A stretch of 64,000 nt of DNA. It comes from Novosphingobium resinovorum. GTDB taxonomy: Bacteria; Pseudomonadota; Alphaproteobacteria; Sphingomonadales; Sphingomonadaceae. The notes below the pieces were generated by a model that did not search any database, had not been told where the DNA came from, and saw nothing but the letters and a program-made list of their open reading frames with translations. The stretch is from the NCBI RefSeq assembly GCF_001742225.1, contig NZ_CP017076.1, positions 1 through 64,000 of the forward strand, given 5' to 3'. Of the stretch, positions 25,152 to 33,854 are shown piece by piece. Each line of letters begins with the position of its first letter. The first letter of the stretch is position 1. The translations under genes and the position numbers were made by a program.

Positions 25152-25616
25152 GTGCCGGACAGGATCGAGCACAAGCGATCAAAAGCGAATGTCCTGGCCG
25201 AGGAAGGCACCCTCAATCCGGCGCCGGAAAAGGTGAGCGATCCAAAATTCCAGGAGGGCGGCTTCTTCGATCCGCGCGACATCGTGCAAGTGAAATACGA
25301 GATGCTGCGGCGCGTGTCCGCCGACAAGATGTCGGTGACGGAGGCGTCCGACGAATATGGTGTCTCCCGCCCGACCTTCTATCAGGCCAGGGCAGACTTC
25401 GACGAAGCGGGTCTGAGCGGCCTGGTGCCGAGAAAACGCGGGCCACGCGGACCACACAAGCTCCAAGGCGATGTGCTGGCGTTCCTCAAGGAACAAGTCG
25501 TCCCAGGCGAACCGATCCGGGCGCGCGAGCTGACGGACCGTATCCGGACGAAGTTCGGCCTCGACGTCCACCCAAGAACTATCGAGCGGGCGCTCGGTGT
25601 AAAAAAAACTGCGTAG
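25152..25616 (+). CDS. helix-turn-helix protein of the recombinase element
   Basis: 154 residues from GTG, with ggagg just upstream. Central HTH (DIVQVKYEMLRRVSADKMSV, TEASDEYGVSRPTFYQARAD) followed by LVPRKRGPRGPHKL and a second helical part (PIRARELTDRIRTKFGLDVH, PRTIERAL). This is the N-terminal DNA-binding half of an IS630/IS481-like transposase, without a DDE catalytic domain. Likely a DNA-binding helper or regulator of the recombinase. Confidence 0.8.
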   Translation: MPDRIEHKRSKANVLAEEGTLNPAPEKVSDPKFQEGGFFDPRDIVQVKYEMLRRVSADKMSVTEASDEYGVSRPTFYQARADFDEAGLSGLVPRKRGPRGPHKLQGDVLAFLKEQVVPGEPIRARELTDRIRTKFGLDVHPRTIERALGVKKTA

Positions 25617-25645
25617 CCGGCACCGGCGCGCAACGGCACCCGGGG

Positions 25646-25921
25646 TTGGAGGGCCGGACCACAGAGCGATACGAAATCTTGCGCGCGGCGGCCCTCGGGA
25701 CCGCTTTGCCCGTAGAGGCGCGCAGCGGCCTTACTATCCTTTTGCATCGCGGGACGTGGGCTTGGGTTCGCGCGATCTTGCATGCGCCTTGCCAAGCCTC
25801 ATGCGCTGCCATGCCAGTTGTTGGCCTGCCAATCGCCGATGAGTCTTCCGAGAAGCGCACAGTCATCCACCTGCTCGCCGCCATGGTGATGGCGGAGCCT
25901 GAATGGAGGAGAACGGCATGA
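25646..25921 (+). CDS. small conserved ORF before the recombinase
   Basis: Up to 91 residues if TTG 25646 is the start. Contains ERYEILRAAALGTALPVEAR, SGLTILLHRGTWAWVRAI and, near the end, VIHLLAAMVMAEPEWRRTA. The pattern resembles small proteins found beside this type of recombinase, but I cannot name the family and no good start is visible. Its end overlaps the recombinase start by 4 bases, supporting coupled translation. Confidence 0.5.
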   Translation: MEGRTTERYEILRAAALGTALPVEARSGLTILLHRGTWAWVRAILHAPCQASCAAMPVVGLPIADESSEKRTVIHLLAAMVMAEPEWRRTA

Positions 25922-28029
25922 ACGAAAACCTCAAGGTTCAATCGCATCATCTCGAACGGGGTGCCTACCTCTACATCCGACAGTCGTCGATGCGGCAGGT
26001 CATGGAGAACGTCGAAAGCACCAAGCGGCAATACGCCCTCCGTGGGAGGGCGACAGGACTGGGATGGCGTGACGACCAGATTATTGTCATCGACAGCGAC
26101 CAAGGCGAATCCGGCGCTTCAGCGTCGTGGCGCGAGGGCTTCCAGCACCTTGTATCCGATGTTGGCATGGGACGCGCAGGGATCGTCATGGGCCTGGAGG
26201 TATCGCGGCTCGCGAGAAACAACGCGGACTGGCATCGATTGCTGGAAATCTGCGCCTTGGCCGACACGCTGATCCTCGATGAGGATGGCGTGTACGATCC
26301 GGCTAACTTCAACGATCGCCTGCTACTTGGCCTCAAGGGCACCATGAGCGAAGCCGAATTGCACGTCATCAAAGCCCGTTTACGCGGCGGAATCCTCAAC
26401 AAGGTACGCCGCGGCGAATATCGTTGCCCGCTTCCAACCGGCTTCCTCTATGATGAGGCTGGCAACGTTGTCCTCGACCCTGACGCGCAGATCCGGGAGA
26501 TGATCACTCACTTCTTCGAAACGTTCTCGCGGGTCGGATCGGCTTCCCAGACAGTCAAGGCGTTCGCCAGGGAAGGCCTGCTCTTCCCGTCTCGGGTACG
26601 CAATAGCAAGCAGGTGATCTTCCAACCGCTGACCGCATCGACCGCCATGCGAACGCTACACAATCCTCGCTATGCCGGCGTTTATGCCTATGGGCAGCGT
26701 CTTTATCGCCGGACCGTCGATGGGAAGAAACAGCTCCGCAAGCGTGATCCCAAGGAATGGCTTGCCTGCATCCCGGATGCCCACCCCGGCTACATCAGTT
26801 GGGATCAGTTCCAGCACAACCTCAGGGTCCTGGAATCCAATGGTCGAGGCTATCAGTCCGTTCGCGCCTCGCCGCCCCGCGAAGGCGCGGCCCTGCTGCA
26901 AGGGCGCGTTGTATGCGGACGTTGCGGAAGTCATATGAGAGCCCGCTACGCCGACCGGCGCGGCCAGGTGGACACCTGGTATCTGTGCAGTCGTGCTTCC
27001 GCTTCCCGCGGCGAGCCTCACTGTCAGTCGATCGCAGGGTGGCCCATTGACGCAGCAATTGGCGAATTGATCGCCGCGGAAATGACGCCCGCCGCCGTGG
27101 AGTTGGCGCTGGAAATCAGGAAAGAGATCGAGCGTCGCCATGGCGAAGCGGACGAGCTCCGGCTCCGCGCTGTCGAGCGTGCCCGGATCGATGCCGATCT
27201 GGCGCAGCGCCGCTTCATGCTGGTCGATCCGAACAACCGCCTGGTTGCCGACACATTGGAACGAGAATGGAACGACAAGCTGCGCTCGCTGACTGAGCTA
27301 CAAGAAGACAGAGAGCGTGCTCTGCGCGAAGACCGCCTGAAGCTGGACGATGCGATCCACGATCGGTTAATCGCCATGACGACAGACTTCAAAACGGTCT
27401 GGTCCGACCCCACCCTGCCCAACCGTGAGCGCAAGCGGCTTCTGGCCTACCTTGTCGAGGACGTCACCCTGCTGAAGTTCCCCAGCGAGGGCGAAACCCG
27501 CGTCCACATCCGCTTCAGAGGCGGGAGGACCGAAACACTGACCACTCAAAACCCCAAATCTTCAGCCCAGCAGGTAAAGACCCGACCGGAGGTGGTGGGC
27601 CTGGTCGACACACTGCTCGACGATCACATCTGTGCCGAAATCAAGGACATCCTGAATGCAAAAGAGATCCGCCCTGGTGGCTCTGCCCGGCGTGACCAGA
27701 CCAATGCGCAGTTTACCGACCTGCGCGTGATCTACCTCGTCAAACAATATGGTCTGCGCACTCGTTACGACCGGCTGCGCGACCGTGGTATGCTGACAAA
27801 AGCAGAAGCCTGCGCGAAACTCGGAATCTCAGAAAGCACCTTGGTCAGGTGGGCGAAGTACGGCATCGTCAAACGTCACTCCTACAATGGCTACATGAGC
27901 CTCTATGAACCCCCGGGCCCGCACGTCCCGGCCAAACAATGTAGCCGATGGAACCAACTCGCGCACCGGGCTGCCAGCGTCCGTCGGCTCAGCGAACAAA
28001 ATGCAACGATCTCGATGGAAGGGCTGTAA
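25918..28029 (+). CDS. large serine recombinase
   Basis: 703 residues. N-terminal resolvase domain with the catalytic motif YIRQSSMRQ (Ser23), GLEVSRLARNNADWHRLLE and GTMSEAELHVIKARL. Then the Recombinase domain (LPTGFLYDEAG, LHNPRYAGVYAYGQ), a zinc-ribbon (VVCGRCGSHMRARYADRRG and later C..C), a coiled coil at about 400-470, and a C-terminal MerR-like HTH (LTKAEACAKLGISESTLVRW). The start at 25918 has ggaggag 7 bases upstream; the alternative ATG at 25903 would include that site. Catalyses excision and integration of the element it lies in. Confidence 0.92.
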   Translation: MNENLKVQSHHLERGAYLYIRQSSMRQVMENVESTKRQYALRGRATGLGWRDDQIIVIDSDQGESGASASWREGFQHLVSDVGMGRAGIVMGLEVSRLARNNADWHRLLEICALADTLILDEDGVYDPANFNDRLLLGLKGTMSEAELHVIKARLRGGILNKVRRGEYRCPLPTGFLYDEAGNVVLDPDAQIREMITHFFETFSRVGSASQTVKAFAREGLLFPSRVRNSKQVIFQPLTASTAMRTLHNPRYAGVYAYGQRLYRRTVDGKKQLRKRDPKEWLACIPDAHPGYISWDQFQHNLRVLESNGRGYQSVRASPPREGAALLQGRVVCGRCGSHMRARYADRRGQVDTWYLCSRASASRGEPHCQSIAGWPIDAAIGELIAAEMTPAAVELALEIRKEIERRHGEADELRLRAVERARIDADLAQRRFMLVDPNNRLVADTLEREWNDKLRSLTELQEDRERALREDRLKLDDAIHDRLIAMTTDFKTVWSDPTLPNRERKRLLAYLVEDVTLLKFPSEGETRVHIRFRGGRTETLTTQNPKSSAQQVKTRPEVVGLVDTLLDDHICAEIKDILNAKEIRPGGSARRDQTNAQFTDLRVIYLVKQYGLRTRYDRLRDRGMLTKAEACAKLGISESTLVRWAKYGIVKRHSYNGYMSLYEPPGPHVPAKQCSRWNQLAHRAASVRRLSEQNATISMEGL

Positions 28030-28051
28030 TGTGAAGCCAGTTAGTTGGCCA

Positions 28052-28253
28052 TCTGGCACAGTCCGGTGCCGTCCCACCATACCAGCTTGATCCGGTCACT
28101 GCGCTTGGCGCGGAACACATAAATCACCCCCGAATACGGATCACCTCCGTACTCGGCGCCGACCAGCGCAGCCAGCGCGTCCGGGCCTTTGCGGAAATCC
28201 ACCGGACGCGTTGCTACCATCACCCTGGTGCCTGGGCCGATCCCGAGCATCAC
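28052..28253 (-). pseudogene. tnpB: IS66 TnpB, N-terminal part
   Basis: MLGIGPGTRVMVATRPVDFR, KGPDALAALVGAEYGGDPYS, GVIYVFRAKRSDRIKLVWWD, GTGLC, then the serine-recombinase element cuts it and a chance stop follows at 28041. Continues at 24660. Start overlaps the tnpA stop. Confidence 0.88.
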
Positions 28254-28675
28254 GCGGCAGTCTCTTGAAGAGCTTGAATGATGGCCACGACCAGGTCAGT
28301 CCGGGCTGCCTGTCCGATCCGGACCACCGCTCCGCCGACTTCAACCTCAATGCCATCGTGAGAGCGCGGCTGCGACGACCCGCCCACGACTGGCACAAAC
28401 ATGGGCTCGTCGCGCGGGGCCAGCTTGGCGGCTTCCATGGCGTAACGCAGCTCCCTGCGCCATGTGTAAAGCAGCGCCGTGCTGACCTCCCGCTCACGAG
28501 CAAAAGCCGCGACATTATCGCTGCGCTCCATCTCCGAGACCAACGCGAGCTTCTGTTCCAGTGTCCAGACGCGACGGCGGCCTGCCATCCCCGCGAGAAC
28601 CTCGATCCGCCGCACAGGCTTCAGAGGCACTCCAATGTCGGTGTCCAATGCGGTCGTAAGGCGGGGCTCTTCCAT
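28250..28675 (-). CDS. tnpA: IS66 TnpA accessory protein
   Basis: 141 residues, intact. VRRIEVLAGMAGRRRVWTLE, QKLALVSEMERSDNVAAFAR, EREVSTALLYTWRREL is the HTH_Tnp_1 domain of IS66 OrfA; the C-terminal half has the PVVG..GIEVEVGGAVVRIG motif. Needed with TnpB/TnpC for transposition, but both of those are broken here. Confidence 0.88.
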   Translation of the reverse strand: MEEPRLTTALDTDIGVPLKPVRRIEVLAGMAGRRRVWTLEQKLALVSEMERSDNVAAFAREREVSTALLYTWRRELRYAMEAAKLAPRDEPMFVPVVGGSSQPRSHDGIEVEVGGAVVRIGQAARTDLVVAIIQALQETAA

Positions 28676-28905
28676 CCTCCCACTTCAACCACAGCCTTCG
28701 CGACAGGCAAGGTGGAGCCGGGACAACGCTTACCGATCATCGCGCACCCCCATGACATTTCCGCGCGTGACCGAGGTGTCAGCCTGATCAATCGTTAGCG
28801 GCGCGCGCGGGTCATATTCGGGATGTTCGCGCAGCCAGAGGCTACCGCCGTAGGCGGCAAGGTCGATTATCCCGACGAGCACGTGAGTACGGATGGGGGC
28901 GCGAC

Positions 28906-29147
28906 TCAGCGCATGAACATGGAGGGCGTGGCCGAGAGCTGCGAAACCCTTTTGGCCGCGTCACGCTTCTCGAAGCGCTTCTTGGTGCACAGCCCCCCAC
29001 GCCGGCGGCGATCAGGCCGACGGGACCGAGGAGGCGCAATGCCGACGTCGCCGCGACGCCCAGGATGGCGCCGCCGGTTCCATCTACGTCGCGCATGTGC
29101 TGGGCGACCTGACTAACTGCAATCGCACCGAGGATACTGCCGAACAA
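28906..29147 (-). pseudogene. small glycine-rich membrane protein with -1 frameshift
   Basis: An aaaggaga ribosome site precedes TTG at 29147. The frame reads LFGSILGAIAVSQVAQHMRD, VDGTGGAILGVAATSALRLL, GPVGLIAAGVGG, then loses frame at a G6 run (C6 at 28993-28998 on the plus strand). Adding one G restores LCTKKRFEKRDAAKRVSQLS and ATPSMFMR to a stop at 28906. About 80 residues, two hydrophobic segments and a basic tail, unknown family. Either a real homopolymer mutation or a sequencing error. Confidence 0.6.
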
Positions 29148-29202
29148 ATATGATCTCCTTTGGAGAAGCAAAGGCCGGCGAGGGCGATGGTTCCGACCCT
29201 TG

Positions 29203-31260
29203 CTAAGGGTTCTTCTTCGCAGTGCCGTTGCCGACGTCGTCGCGCGGCTTGCCCTTCGACGTGCGCTGGGCGCTGGCGTTGGCGCCAGCAAGAACAGGCC
29301 CGCAGGCCGCCGACTTGGCATCGCCTGGATCGACGAAGGCGAGCAGCCCGGCCACCGGAGTCGCCACGATTGCAAGGCCGAGACCGGCACCCGCGTGGCC
29401 GACAAGTTGCGGGGTGATGACCTGCAGCTTAGGCTCGGCGAAATGCCCGCCCAGACCAACGGGCGACTGGCCGGAGAACAGGCTGATCTTCTTGCCGTCG
29501 GCGCGAAAGGCCATGTCTACCGCCTCGGTGCCGAAGCTGAAGCCGCCGCGCCCGGTGACGACGTTTTTGCTGGTATCGATCAGGATCGGATCGGCAACTG
29601 CCGTGCCGCTGCGGACGGTGAAGGCGAGCAGGCCGCAGTTCACCTCGATCGGTTTCTTGAGCTTGCCCTGGAACATCTTCTGCACGAACGTGCCAATATC
29701 AAGTTCGGCGAGTTGCGCGTTTTTCGTCCACAAGGTGCCTTGCGGCATTACGAACGCGATCCGACCGGACGAGCTTGCCAGGGAATCGTGGACCGTATCG
29801 CCTCTGCCTTCCAAATGGATACGTCCGCGGATCGTGCCGGTGGTGCCCGAGTCCGCCAGCCCATATCCGGCGAGCAGCCGTCCCATCGGCGTGGTTGCAA
29901 GCCGGATGTCGTAGCGTATTGCCGACGGCCGCTGGCGGGTGTCGAATATCAGGTCCGAGGCCACATCGCCGCGCGCCATCGAGAACGTGAGCGGCGATAG
30001 CGCGAGGCGCCCCTTGTCGAGCGACAACTTGAGCGCGATGTTTGAAACGGGCACGTTCTTCGAGCGCACGATAGCGATCTTCCAGTCGACCCCCGCGTCG
30101 AAGCGCTGCATCATCGCAACCGGCAGTGCGGCATCGGGAAGGATACGGCGCGCGCCGGCACCTGTGGCGGCGGCAGCGGCTACCGCACCCTTTGAAGCGA
30201 CGACGTCCGGATTGTAGCCGATGAACGGGGCCGCATCGATGATGTCGAGCCGCCGGGTCACGAGCGACGCGTCCATTCGCAGCCGCGCTGCGTTGGTCAC
30301 GGTGAAGCTGCCGGACAAGTCCGACTGGCCGAAGGTGCCGTTCATTCCGGTGAAGCGATAAGTCTGTGCCTGCTTCACCATCTGCGCCTTGAGCGCATAG
30401 CGGCGCGTCTGCGGGATCGCGACGTCAATGACGGCCAGCAGATCCGACAAGTCACGACCTTGCGCCGCCACCTTCAGCGGGACGCCTTCGAATTCCGTCA
30501 AGCCGGGCAGGGTGCCCGAAACGTCGATCACGCTGTGAGCGGCCCAGGCGCGCGCTTGGAGTCGGTTTTCCCCGCCAGCAACACTGGCATCCGGGGACAG
30601 CAACTGCGCCGAAAGGCGGAACGGCGTGGTGCGGAACGTTCCGTCACCCTTCAGCCCGACCGCCTTGCCGATGCGGGTGTCGGTCGCCGCGATCGGATCG
30701 ATAGTGAGATTCGCGAGCAGGGGCATCTGCGGATCGACATAATGGACCTGCGTGCCGGTGATGTCGGCTTGGTCGATGCGCGGCATCTGGAAGGGCTTGC
30801 CTTCGCCGCCTTGCGAAAACGTCCAGGTGTTGCGCTTGTGAGCACCGTCCCATTCGAGATTGGCAACGCCCCGGTCGAGTGCCAGGGAATAGACATGCCG
30901 CCGACCGAACAGCAGCGATAGCGGTGCGATCCGCGCTTCAATTCGCTGCACCGCGAACAGGGCGCGGCCCTTGGCCCATGGCGGGTTTGAGACGGCCAGT
31001 CGTTCGGCAAGGAACTTGATGCGCAGCGGCGCGAAATAGAGCTGGAAGTCTCCGCCGACCTTTACCTCGCGGTCGCTCAGCGTACCGGCAATATTCTCGA
31101 AGGGATGCTTGAGGAACCGCCCCTTGGTGATGAACAGCACCAGCCATACAGCGAAGATCGCGCCGACCACGATCAGCAGCACGTTGCGAACGATGTGGCT
31201 GCTCCGCCGCCGGACGGATGGCGTTGGCGCAGGCGAATCCGAGGCGACTGGCGTTTCCAT
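29203..31260 (-). CDS. AsmA-family protein
   Basis: 685 residues. One N-terminal membrane helix (VLLIVVGAIFAVWLVLFITKG), then the AsmA N-domain (FKHPFENIAG-like start, VKVGGDFQLYFAPLRIKFLA), a long beta-rich body, and the AsmA C-domain (LLAGYGLADSGTTGTIRGRI, GRIAFVMPQGTLWTKNAQLA, VNCGLLAFTVRSGTA). AsmA-like proteins bridge inner and outer membrane and are linked to phospholipid transport. Monocistronic, 47 bp from the convergent-side LigD end. Confidence 0.85.
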   Translation of the reverse strand: METPVASDSPAPTPSVRRRSSHIVRNVLLIVVGAIFAVWLVLFITKGRFLKHPFENIAGTLSDREVKVGGDFQLYFAPLRIKFLAERLAVSNPPWAKGRALFAVQRIEARIAPLSLLFGRRHVYSLALDRGVANLEWDGAHKRNTWTFSQGGEGKPFQMPRIDQADITGTQVHYVDPQMPLLANLTIDPIAATDTRIGKAVGLKGDGTFRTTPFRLSAQLLSPDASVAGGENRLQARAWAAHSVIDVSGTLPGLTEFEGVPLKVAAQGRDLSDLLAVIDVAIPQTRRYALKAQMVKQAQTYRFTGMNGTFGQSDLSGSFTVTNAARLRMDASLVTRRLDIIDAAPFIGYNPDVVASKGAVAAAAATGAGARRILPDAALPVAMMQRFDAGVDWKIAIVRSKNVPVSNIALKLSLDKGRLALSPLTFSMARGDVASDLIFDTRQRPSAIRYDIRLATTPMGRLLAGYGLADSGTTGTIRGRIHLEGRGDTVHDSLASSSGRIAFVMPQGTLWTKNAQLAELDIGTFVQKMFQGKLKKPIEVNCGLLAFTVRSGTAVADPILIDTSKNVVTGRGGFSFGTEAVDMAFRADGKKISLFSGQSPVGLGGHFAEPKLQVITPQLVGHAGAGLGLAIVATPVAGLLAFVDPGDAKSAACGPVLAGANASAQRTSKGKPRDDVGNGTAKKNP

Positions 31261-31307
31261 GGCCTATCATCGTCTGAGAAAGGGATTTGGTTGCCGGTTC
31301 ACTTTGG

Positions 31308-33854
31308 TCAGATCTCCGGAAGCCGCTGCTCGGCAAAGCCCCAGCCATGCAGTCGTTCGGACCGCCTGATCAGCTCCGCAGCATCGCCAATCGAGAAGGG
31401 ATGCGCAGTCTTCATCCCGTCCAGTTCATCCCAGCTCACCGGCACCGCGACCGGAGCCCTGTCGCGTGATCGTGCGGAGTAGGGCAGCACGGCGGTCGCT
31501 CCGCGCTGGTTGCGCAGCCAGTCGATGAAGATGCGGCCCTTGCGCCTGGCCTTGCTCATCGTCGCGACGTAGCGGTCCGGCTCGGCAAGGCTCATGGCTT
31601 CGGCGAAGCGGCGGGCGAAGTCCTTGTGGGTGTCCCAGTCGTGCCCGCGCTTGAGCGGCACGACGACATGGACGCCCTTGCCGCCGGACAGCATTGCGAA
31701 GGTCACCAGGCCAAGGTCCGCGAGCCGGGCACGGATGTCGCCGGCGGCTCGGATGCATTCCTTGAAATCCAATCCCTCGTCGGGGTCGAGGTCGAAGATC
31801 ATGCGGTCGGGACGTTCAACGTCGTCGACCCTTGCCGCCCAGCCGTGGAATTCGATCGTGCCCATCTGCACGCAGGAGAGAAGGCCCTCTGCGTCATTGA
31901 GATAGAGGTAGTCCTCCGCGCCGCCGTCCTTTTCGCGGATCGGCACGTGATGGACGTGTTCGCCGAACGTGCCGCTGTCGTGCTTCTGGAAGAAGCATTT
32001 CTTCGCCCGGCCTTGCGGGCAACGGACGAGACTGATCGGCCGGTTCGTCACGAACGGCAGCATCAGCGGCGCGACGGCGGCGTAGTAATCCGCAAGGTCG
32101 CCCTTGGAGTTGCCGCTTTCGGGGAAGATCACGCGCTCGCGGTTGCTGATCTTCACGGCAATCTCCGCCCGTGGCGGGGCCTGCGCTTTCTCCGGCGTGA
32201 CAGCCCGAGCCTTCTTGTCAATCCTGAGGCCCAAAAAGCTGCCATGACGCACGCGGCCTTCGCCGGTCAGTTCGGCGAAGGCCACTTCCGCCACCAGTTT
32301 CGGGGTGACCCAGCTTGCGCCGCGTGCCTCTGCCTTATCGACGCTCAGCGGCGGGGTCTTGCGCGCCAGCTTTTCAAGCCTTGTCGCCATGTCGGCAAGA
32401 CCCTCCGCGTCGAAGCCGGTGCCCACCTTGCCGCGATAGATAAGGGTCTTGTCCTCGTACTGCCCCAGCAGCAGCGAGGAGAATGGCCGGCCCTTTGCGC
32501 TCGACTTCGCCCATCCCACGATGACGAACTCCTGCCGCCGGGTGCACTTGACCTTGACCCAGTCTTTCGTGCGGCGGCCCCGGTAGGGTGCATCGATGCG
32601 CTTGGCGATGATCCCTTCCTGCCCGGCGCCGCACATCGCATCGTAGAGCGTCTCGCCAGCGCCGATCACGTGGTCGGCGACGAAGATGGGCGGCACGGCA
32701 TCAGCCAGCAGCGCCTCCAGCCGTTCCTTGCGCTCGATGTTGGGCATCGCCGCCAGATTCTCGCCATCAAGTTCGAGGAGATCGAAGGCGTGGAATTCCA
32801 AGGGCTGGTCTTCGCCCTGGCTACCCTTGCCGCGCTTGAGTACGGCCTGGAGGCTGGAGAAATCGGGATTGCCGTCCGTGCCCCGGGCGATGAGCTCCCC
32901 ATCGATCAGGCAGGGCGGCAGGTCGAGCGCGGCGATATGCGCGGCCAACGGGCCGAACTTATCCGTCCAGTCGAGGCCGCTGCGGGTATGGACCACGACC
33001 TTGCCCCCCGCCGCCGCGACGAGCGCGCGGTAGCCGTCGAACTTTATCTCATGCATCCACAGGTTGCCGGTGGGCACGGTGTCGACCAGAGTGGCGAACT
33101 GGACGGGACGGAACTTCGGCAGCTTGCCCGCGCCTTTGCGGGAGCGGTTCTTGTGCCGCGCATTGCGAGAGGCGGCCTTCTCCATGACCTGCGCAAAGGC
33201 ATCGCCCTTCTTGCCCTTCAGCGAGTGGGTGCCGCCCTTGTCGGCTTCGATCTCGGCCATGGTGCGGCCGGTGAGCACACTGGTGAGGCCCTGTTCGACG
33301 AGTGCATCACCCGTCTGCGCATGGGCATCCTTCACCTTGCGCAGCAACCAGTTCTCGCGCTTCTCGCCGGGTCTGGGCTTCATGCGCACGAGCAGCCATT
33401 CGCCCTTCATCCGCTCGCCATCGAGAGTGAAGTGGAGGTGGCCGTCCTCGATGTCCTTCGCGCTCTTGCCCGCGATCGGCGCCCAGGTGCCCCGGTCCCA
33501 GAGCATCACCGTACCGCCGCCGTATTCGCCCTTGGGGATGCCGCCCTCGAATTCGCCGTAGGACAGGGGGTGGTCCTCGGTGCGCACGGCAAGGCGCTTG
33601 TCGTCGGGATCGGCGCTCGGTCCCCGGGTCACCGCCCAGGACTTGAGCACACCATCGACGTCGAGTCGGAAATCCCAATGCAGCCGCCGCGCCGCATGCT
33701 TCTGCACGATGAAGGCGTTGCCGCCGGTCTTGCTTCGCTTGCCCGCAGGTTCGGCGGTCTTCGCGAAGTCGCGCTTGCGGTTGTATTCGGCGAGAAGGTC
33801 GGCGCCGGGGGCGCCGGCCTTGCCGCTACGCCCGCTTGCGGGCACGGCTGCCAC
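31308..33854 (-). CDS. ligD: ATP-dependent DNA ligase D (PE-ligase-polymerase)
   Basis: 848 residues, order PE, ligase, polymerase. PE domain at about 45-190 (FIVQKHAARRLHWDFRLD, GGIPKGEYGGGTVMLWDRG). Ligase domain with the adenylated Lys271 in HEIKFDGYRAL and IDGELIARG. Polymerase/primase domain from about 560 (RVIFPESGNSKGDLADYY, acidic DLDPDEG, GGKGVHVVVPL). With Ku it carries out bacterial non-homologous end joining. The start overlaps the end of ku by 29 bases, so the two are translationally linked. Confidence 0.95.
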   Translation of the reverse strand: MAAVPASGRSGKAGAPGADLLAEYNRKRDFAKTAEPAGKRSKTGGNAFIVQKHAARRLHWDFRLDVDGVLKSWAVTRGPSADPDDKRLAVRTEDHPLSYGEFEGGIPKGEYGGGTVMLWDRGTWAPIAGKSAKDIEDGHLHFTLDGERMKGEWLLVRMKPRPGEKRENWLLRKVKDAHAQTGDALVEQGLTSVLTGRTMAEIEADKGGTHSLKGKKGDAFAQVMEKAASRNARHKNRSRKGAGKLPKFRPVQFATLVDTVPTGNLWMHEIKFDGYRALVAAAGGKVVVHTRSGLDWTDKFGPLAAHIAALDLPPCLIDGELIARGTDGNPDFSSLQAVLKRGKGSQGEDQPLEFHAFDLLELDGENLAAMPNIERKERLEALLADAVPPIFVADHVIGAGETLYDAMCGAGQEGIIAKRIDAPYRGRRTKDWVKVKCTRRQEFVIVGWAKSSAKGRPFSSLLLGQYEDKTLIYRGKVGTGFDAEGLADMATRLEKLARKTPPLSVDKAEARGASWVTPKLVAEVAFAELTGEGRVRHGSFLGLRIDKKARAVTPEKAQAPPRAEIAVKISNRERVIFPESGNSKGDLADYYAAVAPLMLPFVTNRPISLVRCPQGRAKKCFFQKHDSGTFGEHVHHVPIREKDGGAEDYLYLNDAEGLLSCVQMGTIEFHGWAARVDDVERPDRMIFDLDPDEGLDFKECIRAAGDIRARLADLGLVTFAMLSGGKGVHVVVPLKRGHDWDTHKDFARRFAEAMSLAEPDRYVATMSKARRKGRIFIDWLRNQRGATAVLPYSARSRDRAPVAVPVSWDELDGMKTAHPFSIGDAAELIRRSERLHGWGFAEQRLPEI

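Larger units (their letters stand above)
24659..28053 (+). mobile_element. serine-recombinase element inserted in IS66 tnpB
   Basis: About 3.39 kb. Removing it from TC (24659-24660) to TC (28052-28053) rejoins tnpB in frame, giving GTGLCQRYKRLESGG with the family's normal spacing. On the tnpB strand the shared dinucleotide is GA, the crossover pair known for TnpX/TndX-type large serine recombinases. Cargo: a DUF5372-like gene, an HTH gene, a small ORF and the recombinase. Boundaries are inferred from the tnpB repair and not from attachment-site data. Confidence 0.8.
23087..28733 (-). mobile_element. IS66-family element, interrupted and inactivated
   Basis: Terminal inverted repeats start gtaagcg at both ends (23087 inward; 28733 inward on the other strand), continuing with partial match (atgttc versus ttgtcc). 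All three IS66 genes are on the minus strand: tnpA 28250-28675, tnpB split into 28052-28253 and 24501-24660, tnpC 23100-24469. A 3.4-kb serine-recombinase element splits tnpB, and tnpC has an internal deletion. No clear 8-bp target duplication is seen. Confidence 0.88.

Noticed and set aside
23079..28741. 8-bp target duplication of the IS66 element
   Set aside because: Left flank atttgatc and right flank cgatcatc share only gatc, so no duplication can be claimed.
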